A program made the position numbers and the translations under genes. A stretch of 59,632 nt of DNA from a virus. The stretch is from positions 1-59,632 of the IMG/VR virus record IMGVR_UViG_3300028831_000617. One strand, written 5' to 3'. Position 1 is the stretch's first letter, and every line of letters starts with the position of its first letter. Of this stretch, positions 49,362 through 58,696 are shown piece after piece. The notes beneath the pieces are model-generated. The model saw only the letters and a list, made by a program, of their open reading frames with translations, was not told where the DNA came from and did not search any database.

Positions 49362-51046
49362 CAGGGATAGTTTATTACGAACGTCCCAAACTGCCCGTCA
49401 TGGCAACGCTTCTGGGCCTCGTCATGCGCCCGCTGCTGCGCGTAGTTGATCGCCTGCTGGTTAGCGTCTGCCTGCGAGATGACGGAGGTAAATGCATTTG
49501 CTGCTACGTTCACTGTAACGTTCACCAGGTATGTAAGCATTCCGTTCTGCACGGCGCCACAGGCTTTGTCTCCCCGGCTTTGTGGTGTGTTATAGTACAC
49601 CGTGCCGCCGCCAGAGCAGACCAAGGCTCCCTCTGCCTGAGCCTTCGCTGCATTGGCCGCCTGCGTGTCCGCGTCGGCCTGCGAAAGCATGGAACTGTAG
49701 GTGTGCGCGGGGATCGTAACGGTAACGTCGGTCCCTGTGCTTGGGGAAGGACAGGAGGCTGTGTACGTCTGCGCTTTGTTCCAGAAGGTGCATACAAGCT
49801 GTGCGTCTGCGGCAGCCTGCGCTTGGGCCAGAGCCTTCGCATTCGCGTCCGCCTGCGACACGGTGGACGAAACTGTCCCTGCGGCTACCGTGACCGTAAT
49901 CGGGTTTCCATCCGGCGGCGGCGCTCCGGCCTCGCCCTGACAGGAAGCAATCGCCGTCTGCGCTTCGTTGAGATACGTAACCGGCGCGGTTACACAGACC
50001 AGCATGGCCGTGGCCTGCGTCTGTGCCTGGTCGCGGGCTTTCTGGTTCGCGTCGGCCTTTGAAATCGCGGAGCCAACCGTACCGGAGGGGATGGTTACGG
50101 TCTTGGGATCGCCCACCGTGCCCTGGGCGCACTCGGCAGTAGCGGATTGTTGATCGTTGAAGAAAAGGTTCGTGATGGTCGCGGAACGTGCATGGGATGG
50201 TTCGCAACCACGCACCCGCGTCTCCTCCCGGCATTGGTGAACCAGTTTTTCGCGAGCGCCAACCACGCCAGGTCCGCCCGCGTAAGCAATCAATGCGCGC
50301 GCAGCTTCGGCTTCGTCCTTGTCCCATTTGTCGGCATGGTCCCAGCGGACATACTCCTTGACGGCTTGCAACAACAACGGGTCATCGTCAATGGGATCGG
50401 CGTCGGACCAAGTGCGTTTGATCCCCTCCCATTTGAGAACGACGGTCTCCGTGGTTTGAATCCACGGTGCGATGAACACCTTTCCGGTTTCCTGCGCCCA
50501 GACACCGGCTCCAGCCCTGCCGTTCTTGCGGTCGGTGGAAAACTGCGGGTAATGGAATCCCAGCGGCAGCAAAGGAAGCCCTGGCGGCAGTCCTTCGTCG
50601 GTCGGAACCGGGAAGGCGGCCTTGGCGCACAGCAACGGGTCCAGCGCGAAGAACGCGGCGATGGGCAGGCAGCAACCGCAGGAGGCGCTTCTCGCCAGGT
50701 ACGCCTTTACGTGGCAGGCATCTACCTGCGTGTACGGAATCTCCGAACACCAGTCGTCCGGCGCGGTCGCGTCCTCCGCGTGCGTGGTTGGGTTGATTTT
50801 ATCAATGACCGAGAGCCGAAGGTTGGATCCGCGAGGCGCGTCGAACACGGTAAGCCCGCAATTGTAGAACGTGGCACACTGCGGCACCAACGTATGGTTG
50901 TTGACCCGCAGGCAAGGAACCCATGTTTGTAGGTCAATTAAGGCGTCAATGAAGGCTTGGTCGTGGGCAGCTTCAAGATTTTTCGCGCGTCCTGCCGGCC
51001 AAAGCTGCTGGCGGATCGCGGACTTGAGGTTGCCCAGAGTAAACAC
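49361..51046 (-). CDS. Probable neck/adaptor protein with Ala-rich repeats, 561 aa, GTG start
   Basis: The N-terminal ~270 residues (LGNLKSAIRQQLWPAGRAKN, HDQAFIDALIDLQTWVPCLR) resemble head-tail adaptor proteins. Four repeats of SQADAN-type (starting near residues 327, 397, 453 and 523) follow, each about 25 residues and ending in Cys, separated by beta-rich linkers with TASCP-like ends. The repeats resemble the DUF5977-type surface-protein repeats of Bacteroidetes. The GTG start lies 4 nt after the previous gene. Confidence 0.6.
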   Translation of the reverse strand: MFTLGNLKSAIRQQLWPAGRAKNLEAAHDQAFIDALIDLQTWVPCLRVNNHTLVPQCATFYNCGLTVFDAPRGSNLRLSVIDKINPTTHAEDATAPDDWCSEIPYTQVDACHVKAYLARSASCGCCLPIAAFFALDPLLCAKAAFPVPTDEGLPPGLPLLPLGFHYPQFSTDRKNGRAGAGVWAQETGKVFIAPWIQTTETVVLKWEGIKRTWSDADPIDDDPLLLQAVKEYVRWDHADKWDKDEAEAARALIAYAGGPGVVGAREKLVHQCREETRVRGCEPSHARSATITNLFFNDQQSATAECAQGTVGDPKTVTIPSGTVGSAISKADANQKARDQAQTQATAMLVCVTAPVTYLNEAQTAIASCQGEAGAPPPDGNPITVTVAAGTVSSTVSQADANAKALAQAQAAADAQLVCTFWNKAQTYTASCPSPSTGTDVTVTIPAHTYSSMLSQADADTQAANAAKAQAEGALVCSGGGTVYYNTPQSRGDKACGAVQNGMLTYLVNVTVNVAANAFTSVISQADANQQAINYAQQRAHDEAQKRCHDGQFGTFVINYP

Positions 51047-51050
51047 ACGA

Positions 51051-51644
51051 TTACGTTGCCCCAGGCGGCGCGGTTGGTTCTGCCGGGGCGTCCTTCTTCA
51101 CCCGCCTCGTTGCAGGCTTGAACGCAGCCGCGGGCGCCGAATCGGAGGATGGAGAAGCCGACTCGGCACCGTTGGCTTGGGCAGGTGCCGGGGTTGGCTC
51201 AGGCACCAAAGTGGGCGGTTTGGAAGCAGTCCTGGGAGCGTAGCCTCGCGGTGGGTACGCAGCGGCTTGGTAACCGGCAGCCACCCATTCCTCCAGGGTG
51301 GGGCCGTCGTCCCGCAGTTTGGGCTGTTCAGCAGCTTCGGCAGCCCGAAACGGCGACAGATCGCGCGGCAGAATACGCAGCGTCTCGTCCCTTCTGCCTG
51401 AGTGCCTGGGCGAGACCGATAGCGGCGCTAACTTTTTTTTTGCGTTGTAGCCTTCCTCGGAGAGTTTGACGATTCCGCCTCGTCCTTTGGCGGCGGCTAC
51501 GTTCAACGCGTCCACCAGCGCCTTGTCCTTGTCGGTGTCGAGTTCGATGACGCCAGCGTTGCCTGCAAGCTGCTCGAAGGGGACGGGAGCACCACCTACC
51601 AGAAAGGCGTTGCTCAGGAGCTCTTTCCCAAAGAAAACTTTCAT
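51051..51644 (-). CDS. Hypothetical virion-associated protein, 197 aa
   Basis: A globular N-terminal half (MKVFFGKELLSNAFLVGGAP, VIELDTDKDKALVDALNVAA) and a disordered Ala/Pro/Lys-rich C-terminal half (PEPTPAPAQANGAE, TRRVKKDAPAEP). It lies between the capsid and neck genes. It may be a head-completion or minor head protein. Confidence 0.5.
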   Translation of the reverse strand: MKVFFGKELLSNAFLVGGAPVPFEQLAGNAGVIELDTDKDKALVDALNVAAAKGRGGIVKLSEEGYNAKKKLAPLSVSPRHSGRRDETLRILPRDLSPFRAAEAAEQPKLRDDGPTLEEWVAAGYQAAAYPPRGYAPRTASKPPTLVPEPTPAPAQANGAESASPSSDSAPAAAFKPATRRVKKDAPAEPTAPPGAT

Positions 51645-51646
51645 AT

Positions 51647-51682
51647 AATCAAAAGGCGCGGGAAGGTTTAACTCCCCGCGCC
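51647..51682 (-). terminator. Intrinsic terminator/attenuator after the capsid gene
   Basis: Read leftwards, GGCGCGGG (plus 51675-51682) pairs perfectly with CCCGCGCC (plus 51655-51662) around a 12-nt loop, followed by TTTTGATT. It lies in the 132-bp space between the capsid stop and the next start, so partial termination would keep the capsid in excess over neck proteins. Confidence 0.65.
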
Positions 51683-51776
51683 AGTTACGTCAACTGCCGG
51701 AGTATCGTTCTCATTCTGGCGATCCGGCGCGAATACAACCAGTTTCCGGCGAGTCCTCCGGCAAATCGTTCAGCCG

Positions 51777-53489
51777 TCACCCGATATAGATGGTCGGCGT
51801 AGTCGTAGTCGTTGTGCTCGTGACCGGCGGATAAACTCCAACCAGCGTGGCGTGTTCGGGCACGTCGGAGTTGAAGTTCTCGATGATCAGGTTGGCCATC
51901 GGGCATTCGACCACCATCGTCCAGCACACCGACATGAGCGACTGCTCCTGCGTGTTAACCTCCATGACGCAGGCGTAATCCGGGTTGATCCGAGCGAGGG
52001 TTTCCAAGTCGCCGGTTTTGAACGTGCGTTTCTTGGAGGCAACGATGCCCGGATAGATGCCGGCGAAGTCCAGCACCCAGGCCACGCGGGCGGTGTCCTC
52101 CTGGCTGGCGGCGGCGGCGGCGGTCAACCAATCATCGAAGTAGTAATGCGTTACCACGTTCAACGTGACGCGCGGCCAGAAAAGCTCGTAGGTCTCGTAG
52201 ATGAAGCCGAACTCGGCCTTCTTCATGATCCGGTCCACCGATTTGGTCAAACGAAGGGTGTTGTCAGACTTCGAGTTGTAGTACTTGATCATCGCCTGGT
52301 TGATCAACTCGGCGGTCACGGAGTCCGTGAACAGGTCGAACATGCGAGGGTTGCGGGAGTTGGCTCCCTCCCTGACGCGCATCATGTTGTAGAGCGCTTT
52401 GAACAACGCGGGCAGGTTCAACTGGCCGCCTTGCAGGTCCACGATGCGGCCGCACTCGGCCATTTGCTCGTAGATGCCGATGGCGTTGGCTCGTTTGCCG
52501 ACGCACTTGCCGCCGTCCACACCCAGGCCGGTCAAACCGACCGAGGCGGGGTCGAAACTGGTGATTTCGTCCAACTGATCGTACTCGGCGGCATTCTGGA
52601 ACGGGAGCGGCTTACCCCAGAACATGGAGTCCACGAGACGGCGCTGCCAGTCCGCCGCAAGCTGTTTGTTTTTCTGGATGTCGTCCAGGTCGCCGTATTC
52701 GCGGTAGAGGATGTTGTCCTCCAGGAGCAGCTTGCGCCATTTGTCGTACAGGGACGATCTGCACATGGAGGTACGGGTGGTCTCAAACCAGAAGGGCACA
52801 TCCTTCCAGTTGAGATAACCCGGCTGCTCCGCGCAAAACTTCTCGTAGTCGGAGACGTTCGGGGTGCCCCGGCGAAGGATGCCGGTGACCGGGCTGCCCA
52901 GCTTGTCCGGGTCCAGGTGGGAGCCGGTGTTCTGCGATTGCAGTACCACGGTCCCAGTGTTGTCGCCGTTGTCCGCGCAGGAGATAACCTTCCACGCGGT
53001 CTTGGTGGAGGAGCCGCCCGAGGATTTGCCGTCAATGTACACCCGCATACCGGCAGGGAAGGAACGGCAGTCAAAGGGGATATTCGTCGAACTAGTGACC
53101 TTGACCGACCAGTTGGAGCCGCTGCTCTGGCCCGAGGAGATCAACCAGTAAGCGTTATTGATCGGAGAGTACTGGCGGGCGAGGACGAAGGGGGCGATTT
53201 CGAGCAACCCGGAGTTGCGGCGGCGCGTGGAAATGGTTTTGGACAGGTTGACCTTGTTGGCCATCAGGAAATCGTACAGGCCGTTCTGGACAGCCTCGCA
53301 CTGCTTGATCTCCATGTCGTGATGGAACAACGCCTCCATGACGCGGTAATCCGCGCTTTTCATGTAGATGGAGGTCAACTCGAAGGCGGTGACCGGCTTG
53401 GCGTTGCACAGCGTCACTGTGCCGCACTGCTTGATGTTCGTGCTCAGCGAAGGAGCACATTTCGAGAAACTGGTTGCTGTAAGGGCCAT
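51777..53489 (-). CDS. Probable major capsid protein, 570 aa
   Basis: The sequence starts MALTATSFSKCAPSLSTNIK and is an alpha/beta mix without enzyme motifs (AWVLDFAGIYPGIVASKKRT, PDYACVMEVNTQEQSLMSVC), of the size and position of a major capsid protein. It follows the scaffold-like gene, in the order portal - scaffold - capsid, and is followed by a terminator. Assignment depends on this order and general pattern, not on a signature motif. The Thr-rich end (TSTTTTTTPTIYIG) is unusual. Confidence 0.75.
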   Translation of the reverse strand: MALTATSFSKCAPSLSTNIKQCGTVTLCNAKPVTAFELTSIYMKSADYRVMEALFHHDMEIKQCEAVQNGLYDFLMANKVNLSKTISTRRRNSGLLEIAPFVLARQYSPINNAYWLISSGQSSGSNWSVKVTSSTNIPFDCRSFPAGMRVYIDGKSSGGSSTKTAWKVISCADNGDNTGTVVLQSQNTGSHLDPDKLGSPVTGILRRGTPNVSDYEKFCAEQPGYLNWKDVPFWFETTRTSMCRSSLYDKWRKLLLEDNILYREYGDLDDIQKNKQLAADWQRRLVDSMFWGKPLPFQNAAEYDQLDEITSFDPASVGLTGLGVDGGKCVGKRANAIGIYEQMAECGRIVDLQGGQLNLPALFKALYNMMRVREGANSRNPRMFDLFTDSVTAELINQAMIKYYNSKSDNTLRLTKSVDRIMKKAEFGFIYETYELFWPRVTLNVVTHYYFDDWLTAAAAASQEDTARVAWVLDFAGIYPGIVASKKRTFKTGDLETLARINPDYACVMEVNTQEQSLMSVCWTMVVECPMANLIIENFNSDVPEHATLVGVYPPVTSTTTTTTPTIYIG

Positions 53490-53535
53490 AAGCTTTTTCG
53501 TTCGACGGAGCGCACTGCTCCGCTACGAAAAAGCC

Positions 53536-55032
53536 TCAGCTAAGGTAGCGTTCGCCGAAAGTCGCGAGTGGGTCTTTCTCACCGTCGCCGCGTTTTCCCT
53601 TCGTAGCTGCCAACTTTGACTCCGGCGAGGAGGACGGAGATTTGGGTTTCCCACGCGTCGGCTCTACTTCTTCTTCAACTTCCTCCTCCTTCGACTCCCC
53701 GTTGTTTTGGACGGGTGCCTCTACCAGTTTGAGGCGTTCTGCCCGTTTTTTGAAGGCGGCTTCGTCATCAGCAATGAGTTTTTTAGCGTGTTTAGCCAGC
53801 GCGGCGGCACGCATGGCAGCGATGTCCTGCAACGAGTAAGTCCAATAGTCGGCGCGTTTTTCGGCGGGCAGCTTGTAGTAGTCCGCGGCGGCCATGAACG
53901 CTTTGCCTTCCTCGTTGAGACGTTCTTCCTCGGGCTTTTGCAGGAGGCCCTGCTCCATCGTGTGCGCGAACCTTCCTATCGCTACGTGCGCCGGGTTCTC
54001 CTTGTCGAACTGCGCCAAGCCGTGCATGACCTGGTACAACTGCTCAATCTCGTGGTCCAACGTCTGCGCGAACTTTACCATCAGCCCCGTGGCTTCCGGG
54101 TTGGCCGCCATTAACTCTTTGGCTTTCTCCTGGTTGACCTGGCCTTTCTCGTCCAGGAACCCTTCGTACTCCTCCCCGGCCTTATTCCAGAAGGACGTGG
54201 CTGCCTGGTTCTGGTGCTCCATGATCTTGGGCGCGTGCTCGCGCAGCTTTTTCTCGACCTTCAACGCCTCAACCTCGGGGTCCGGCTTGTGGGAAGCCTC
54301 CAGCTCCTTCTTCGCCTCCTCCTTGGCTTTCTTTACCAGCAACGATTCCTTGGCCTCCTCAAAATGGTCATCCTCATAGTCCACGTCATTGGCGTCAAAG
54401 AACTCGTCGTGGATGCCGTTGCCGTCCTCGTCCTTTTCGTCGGCGTTGAACTCCTTGCGCGGGTTGGCTTTTTTCCATTCCGCGACGTACTCGGCCAGCT
54501 TCTTCTGGCCGGCGCGGTAACGAGCGTCCAGGTCTTTGTACAGTTCGGGGTGCAACGCAGCCATCTCCCGCATGACCGAAAGCTTTTTGCGTTCTCCGGC
54601 GGGGAGGTCTTTGTCCGGGTCTGGTGCTTCGTCCTTTTTGGTGTCTTTCTCTGCGGGCTTGATCGCGGCAGCAACGGCCTTGCCGATCTCCTCGGCGCTC
54701 GGCGCGGCAGCCGGGGTTGCCTTCGTAGCGGCCTTGGGCGCTTTCTTGGCAGCAGCAGCCTTTGCAGCGGCAGCGGCTTCCTTCTCCTTCTTCTCGTCCT
54801 TTTTCTTGGCGGCAGGTTTTCCCAGGTCTTCTTCCTTGATACCGAGCGCGGCGGCTGACATGGCTCGTATGCCGGACATGTCAATCTGCTCCTCCTCCTT
54901 TTTCTTGGCCTTGGCTGCGGCTTCGGCTTCTCCCGCTCCTTCAACGGCAGCGCCTTCCGCTGGCGGCGGCTCCTGTGTTTCGGTGGCGGCGACAAATTGT
55001 CCGGTCTTGGGGTCTTTTACGGGGGCGGGCAT
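53536..55032 (-). CDS. Scaffold-like protein, 498 aa
   Basis: Starts MPAPVKDPKTGQFVAATETQ. Very rich in Glu, Lys and Ala with long predicted helices and coiled coils (EEAKESLLVKKAKEEAKKEL), an acidic C-terminal tail (NGESKEEEVEEEVEPTRGKP) and no Cys. This composition, and its place directly upstream of the capsid gene, fits a capsid scaffold. The longer open frame to 55218 overlaps the neighbour and looks unnatural. Confidence 0.75.
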   Translation of the reverse strand: MPAPVKDPKTGQFVAATETQEPPPAEGAAVEGAGEAEAAAKAKKKEEEQIDMSGIRAMSAAALGIKEEDLGKPAAKKKDEKKEKEAAAAAKAAAAKKAPKAATKATPAAAPSAEEIGKAVAAAIKPAEKDTKKDEAPDPDKDLPAGERKKLSVMREMAALHPELYKDLDARYRAGQKKLAEYVAEWKKANPRKEFNADEKDEDGNGIHDEFFDANDVDYEDDHFEEAKESLLVKKAKEEAKKELEASHKPDPEVEALKVEKKLREHAPKIMEHQNQAATSFWNKAGEEYEGFLDEKGQVNQEKAKELMAANPEATGLMVKFAQTLDHEIEQLYQVMHGLAQFDKENPAHVAIGRFAHTMEQGLLQKPEEERLNEEGKAFMAAADYYKLPAEKRADYWTYSLQDIAAMRAAALAKHAKKLIADDEAAFKKRAERLKLVEAPVQNNGESKEEEVEEEVEPTRGKPKSPSSSPESKLAATKGKRGDGEKDPLATFGERYLS

Positions 55033-55036
55033 AGGA

Positions 55037-55384
55037 TTACTTTTGGTGGACGATATTTGAAGTGAATCTTGCGCTATCCAGAAGCTGTGGCGGGAGGACG
55101 TATGCGGTTGTGGCCGTCTTGGTCTGTCCGACTTCATTTTCGGTCGCAATGTGGCACTCCGCGATGAGCCTGCGGCTGAACAGCAACCGGAGCATGTCCG
55201 GCCAGGAAAGACAGACACCGATTTTACAGGTGATTACATCTTTCCAGGTAGGCTCTGGGTCTGGGATAGAACACCAGCGAGTCGGAAATAGTCGGTGCCG
55301 CAGCTTGTCTTTCAGGCTCAGCGGCAGCGGGGCAGCCACGCAGTAAGTGGCCTCGGGCTTTGTGCCGGTAACAGGTGCGCTCAT
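55037..55384 (-). CDS. Hypothetical virion-region protein, 115 aa
   Basis: Beta-rich with several Cys (YCVAAPLPLSLKDKLRHRLF, DVITCKIGVCLSWPDMLRLL). Follows the ATGA pattern with 55381-55671. Unknown. Confidence 0.5.
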   Translation of the reverse strand: MSAPVTGTKPEATYCVAAPLPLSLKDKLRHRLFPTRWCSIPDPEPTWKDVITCKIGVCLSWPDMLRLLFSRRLIAECHIATENEVGQTKTATTAYVLPPQLLDSARFTSNIVHQK

Positions 55385-55671
55385 GTAATCCTCACTACGG
55401 TAAACGCCTCGGTGTGCGTTTTGATTTCGTTCAGCACGGCCAAGAAGGTGGCGTACCGATTTGCCTTTTGAAGCTGCGCGTTGGCTTTGTCCAGGTACAA
55501 AGCACCATTTGGATCGGCGGCTTTGCGGGATTCGTTCAGGGCGTCAATTTGGAGCGATCGTGCTCGAGACTCCACGACCATTTCGAGGGTACTGCACTCA
55601 CCTCGGTCAAGCCATCTTCTGAGCGCAAGCTCCTGCTCTTGGGCTAACGGCGCTGGCTTGTATTCGATCAT
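55381..55671 (-). CDS. Hypothetical helical protein, 96 aa
   Basis: MIEYKPAPLAQEQELALRRW begins a helical protein with a coiled-coil-like ANAQLQKANRYATFLAVLNE. The ATG at 55671 overlaps the previous stop (ATGA); another ATG lies 2 codons upstream. Possible small head-related protein. Confidence 0.5.
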   Translation of the reverse strand: MIEYKPAPLAQEQELALRRWLDRGECSTLEMVVESRARSLQIDALNESRKAADPNGALYLDKANAQLQKANRYATFLAVLNEIKTHTEAFTVVRIT

Positions 55672-55973
55672 GGCCATTTCACCAGTCCGTTGGCGTAATT
55701 CTGTTTGGCCACCAGTAGCATCTGGGTGAGTTGGTCCTCAAGCTGGTCGTGCGGCGGGAGGGATTCGAGCATTGCGCGATCGTACACATTCCATTCGGGC
55801 TTTGGCTCGCCAAAGAAGAACCAGCGGACGAATTGAGTTTGCTGGACCGCCGACCATTGCGAGCCGATGGCAGAGGGCAGTTCCAGCTTCCTTCCAAACG
55901 CAATCTCCGGGGCAAGCGCGAGCGTAGCCACGAGCGCGGCAGCGTACTTGAAGAAGGAACGGCGGGTGATCAT
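55668..55973 (-). CDS. Tat-signal protein with portal-like C-terminal segment, 101 aa
   Basis: MITRRSFFKYAAALVATLAL then APEIAFG is a twin-arginine-type signal (RRxFF, hydrophobic core). The C-terminal QMLLVAKQNYANGLV matches the portal's QMLLTAKQNLANVIF in 10 of 12 core positions, and upstream residues (LPPHDQLEDQLT/IPWQDHLGMILS) also correspond. Whether this is a duplicated membrane-contact segment or chance is unknown. It is ATGA-linked on both sides. Confidence 0.55.
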   Translation of the reverse strand: MITRRSFFKYAAALVATLALAPEIAFGRKLELPSAIGSQWSAVQQTQFVRWFFFGEPKPEWNVYDRAMLESLPPHDQLEDQLTQMLLVAKQNYANGLVKWP

Positions 55974-56167
55974 AGGCGGGTAACCTCCCGAAGCCCGCAA
56001 TTCGGGCAGGACAAGAGTTTGACGGTGATCGGAAAATTCGGGTCGGGCGGAACGCCCATGATTTTCATTAAGGCGTCTTCTTCTGGACCGTTGATGGTGT
56101 GCTCTCTGGCTTCTCCTTCAGCGCCGCATTTGGGGCACTCTAAAGGTAGAAATCGTTTTCCATTCAT
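55970..56167 (-). CDS. Zinc-ribbon small protein, 65 aa
   Basis: LECPKCGAEGEAREH and LLSCPNCGLREVTRL provide two CxxC knuckles of a zinc ribbon. It lies between the portal and the Tat-signal gene; the start sits 48 nt after the portal stop. Function unknown. Confidence 0.6.
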   Translation of the reverse strand: MNGKRFLPLECPKCGAEGEAREHTINGPEEDALMKIMGVPPDPNFPITVKLLSCPNCGLREVTRL

Positions 56168-56215
56168 GCGCCGGTGGGAAGAAATACCTCAACCCGGCTA
56201 TGGCGCAAGCGGAAA

Positions 56216-58687
56216 TTACTCAGTCTCGGCAGGCTCAGACGCGGCCCTGGCAGCCTCAAGCGCCACGCCATGCGCGGCCTCGCCGGTTTTGATTGCCACC
56301 TTGGCCCGGCTCTCAGTGGCTTCGCGTTTGATTTTCGCAGCGGCTTGAGCGTCGGCCCTGGCCTCTGCCCGCGCTAACGCTTCGTCCTTGCGCTTCTCAG
56401 CCGCCTCCGCCTCAGCCGCCTTGAGTCGTAGCTTAACGGCGGTCTTGGTCTTTTCGATCTCCACCTTCTGCTGCTGCGCGGCGGCCACCTGATAAATTCC
56501 TTCCAGTTGTTTGATGGCGGCTTGGAGTTGCTGAACCTCCTGCTCGGTCTGGATGGCTTTCTGCGCGACCGGGGCAGCAATCTTCTGCTCGACGGCTTGC
56601 AGCGTAATCTGCTGCGCTTGTTTGATGGCCTCCAACACGTTCTCGGGCACCTCCCCGTTTTTCTTGGCGTTGGGGTCAACCTCCAGGCGGATCTCTGGGG
56701 GCACGCCGGCCAGGTGCATTCCGAGTTCCACCAGCTTCAAAAGGAGCGGAGCGCCCACTTCGGCAAAGAGTTTCTCCTGGCCCGCAATCACGCCGACGGT
56801 CTGCCAAATGACCTGCGAGAGTTGAACGTCCTTGCTGCTGGTCGGCCCCGTGTTCGCCGCCGCAAAGGATTCCAACCGGATGCCCTTCTTCTTTCCTTTG
56901 ATGAGCGTCTTATGCGGCCCGGCGTGCAGCACCTTGAAGCCAAGCTCGCGGATTACTTTTTGCAGGTCGGGGATGTTCGATGAGATTTGCACCTCCACGT
57001 CCGGGTCCATGTACGTTAACGCGGCGTCATGGTTCTGCCTCCGCATGGCGTCCAAGCCTTCGTCCACGTAGGACGCCGTGAACAATGTGCGGTTGCTGGT
57101 GGCGCTGCCGGTTTCGATGATCTCCTCTTTGCTTTGCTGGTGGCTGGCTGCGGCACCAGCCGCCTGCGCGGAGATACGCAGGACGCGCTCCATGATTGAG
57201 AGCAGCATGGGCACCATCTGCAAAAACTGGGAAATGTCCTGCCGGTTGAACTGGATGTTGTGGAAGATTTTATCCACGTCAATCCGGGCCACTCCAAACT
57301 GAAGCGCGTCGAAGCCCAGGAAGTTCATGCCCCGGTACATCTTCTCGCCGGAGTTGATGATCCTTTCAATGTCCGCCTTGTCCACCGCCTGGTTGTTGTA
57401 GAAAATTACGTTCGCGAGGTTTTGTTTCGCGGTGAGCAACATCTGCGACAGGATCATTCCCAGGTGGTCCTGCCACGGTATCAACTCCAAGGCCAGGGAT
57501 GAGTTACGACCCGCGTTCTCATCGTAGTCGTAGCCCATGAACCAGGGAGGCGTGTATGCGGAGGGTTCTGCCCAGATCACCGTGTCCGCTCCTGCAAGCG
57601 TAAACCTGCACCAGACCGGGTAGGGATAATCGCCCAGGCCCCAGTCACGGGGCCGCAGCCGCATGAATTGCTCCGTTACAAAAACTGCCATATCCCGCTC
57701 CGTGGCAGTGTTGTACCAGGCTTGCTTGTCCTCCCTGGTCACGTTGCCCCAGTTGTGGACGGGGAACTTGAGCGTGCAGGGGTACACCTCCTGGAAGTAA
57801 TTCCCAGCAAGGGGAGAATCAAACCAGTTGGTGCCCGCAAAAATCTTGCGCCGGTTCCAATACATCCGGTTGTCCAGGATTTCTCCCCACTTCTTGACGG
57901 TCCAATGCCCGGCAAACTCGCAGCCGGTGTCCGTGTTCAACGAAGTCAACGGATACGAGAGGTCGTAGAACATCCGCGTCGGGTGCGGGAGGTTGTAGCG
58001 CAATCCTTCCTTGACGGTCTCCCGCTTCGGCCCGTCCCCGCGGTCGTAGATTTGTTCCTCGTAGTGCCACTCCTCGCGGGGGAAGGCCAACATGATCCCG
58101 TACTTCAACATCTGGTGGATAGCCTGGCGTTTTACGGCCGCGTAGCCGTACCACGTGCCGATTTCGTTCACCAAGTCGGACCAGATTTCACATAGCACCC
58201 GGTCGCGTGGCGTCTCCTTTAACGGGCGGAACGGCAGGATCGGCGTCGTGTTCCGTTCGTTGAAGATCGTGTTCAACTGGGTGCCGACGTAGGCTTTTAC
58301 GATGGGCACGAAGATTTGAAAGAAGATCGGCTCGTTTAAGACGCGAAACTCTTTGCCGTCCTTCTGGATGCGCATGAACAGCGTTTCTTCGGAAAGACCG
58401 AACGCTTTCAACGACTCCAACATTGCCTCCGGCTTCAAATCCTGGGACAGCAGGTGCCGGACGAACGTGGGCGTCGTCTGCTTGAAATCTGCGTCGTAGG
58501 CCAGGTCTATGGCGTGGTAGGCTCGCCATTCCTGGAGGTTCAACATGAAGCCGTCGTTCGTGCGGTTGCTGAGTAGCTCCACCAGCTTTTTGATACGCGG
58601 TGGCCAGTCGGTGGGCTCGGCACTGAAAATTTTCTTCCACGCCCCTGAAGAAACGCCTTTGGACCTCAAATACTCGATGTCTTGCAT
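56216..58687 (-). CDS. Portal protein, 823 aa
   Basis: Large protein of the size and layout of podoviral portals: a helical N-terminus (DIEYLRSKGVSSGAWKKIFS), a body with conserved aromatic blocks (GLGDYPYPVWCRFTLAGADT, AYTPPWFMGYDYDENAGRNS), helices around DISQFLQMVPMLLSIMERVL, and a long charged coiled-coil C-terminus (about 640-823, Ala/Glu/Lys/Arg-rich). It should form the dodecameric DNA channel of the head. The start at 58687 has no competing ATG. Confidence 0.8.
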   Translation of the reverse strand: MQDIEYLRSKGVSSGAWKKIFSAEPTDWPPRIKKLVELLSNRTNDGFMLNLQEWRAYHAIDLAYDADFKQTTPTFVRHLLSQDLKPEAMLESLKAFGLSEETLFMRIQKDGKEFRVLNEPIFFQIFVPIVKAYVGTQLNTIFNERNTTPILPFRPLKETPRDRVLCEIWSDLVNEIGTWYGYAAVKRQAIHQMLKYGIMLAFPREEWHYEEQIYDRGDGPKRETVKEGLRYNLPHPTRMFYDLSYPLTSLNTDTGCEFAGHWTVKKWGEILDNRMYWNRRKIFAGTNWFDSPLAGNYFQEVYPCTLKFPVHNWGNVTREDKQAWYNTATERDMAVFVTEQFMRLRPRDWGLGDYPYPVWCRFTLAGADTVIWAEPSAYTPPWFMGYDYDENAGRNSSLALELIPWQDHLGMILSQMLLTAKQNLANVIFYNNQAVDKADIERIINSGEKMYRGMNFLGFDALQFGVARIDVDKIFHNIQFNRQDISQFLQMVPMLLSIMERVLRISAQAAGAAASHQQSKEEIIETGSATSNRTLFTASYVDEGLDAMRRQNHDAALTYMDPDVEVQISSNIPDLQKVIRELGFKVLHAGPHKTLIKGKKKGIRLESFAAANTGPTSSKDVQLSQVIWQTVGVIAGQEKLFAEVGAPLLLKLVELGMHLAGVPPEIRLEVDPNAKKNGEVPENVLEAIKQAQQITLQAVEQKIAAPVAQKAIQTEQEVQQLQAAIKQLEGIYQVAAAQQQKVEIEKTKTAVKLRLKAAEAEAAEKRKDEALARAEARADAQAAAKIKREATESRAKVAIKTGEAAHGVALEAARAASEPAETE

Positions 58688-58696
58688 CGCGGCGCC

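Noticed and set aside
51852-53543. Long open frame on the plus strand opposite the capsid gene (563 codons).
   Set aside because: Antisense shadow of a GC-rich gene: composition rich in Val, Gly, Arg and His with no domain, and the minus-strand capsid gene is well supported.
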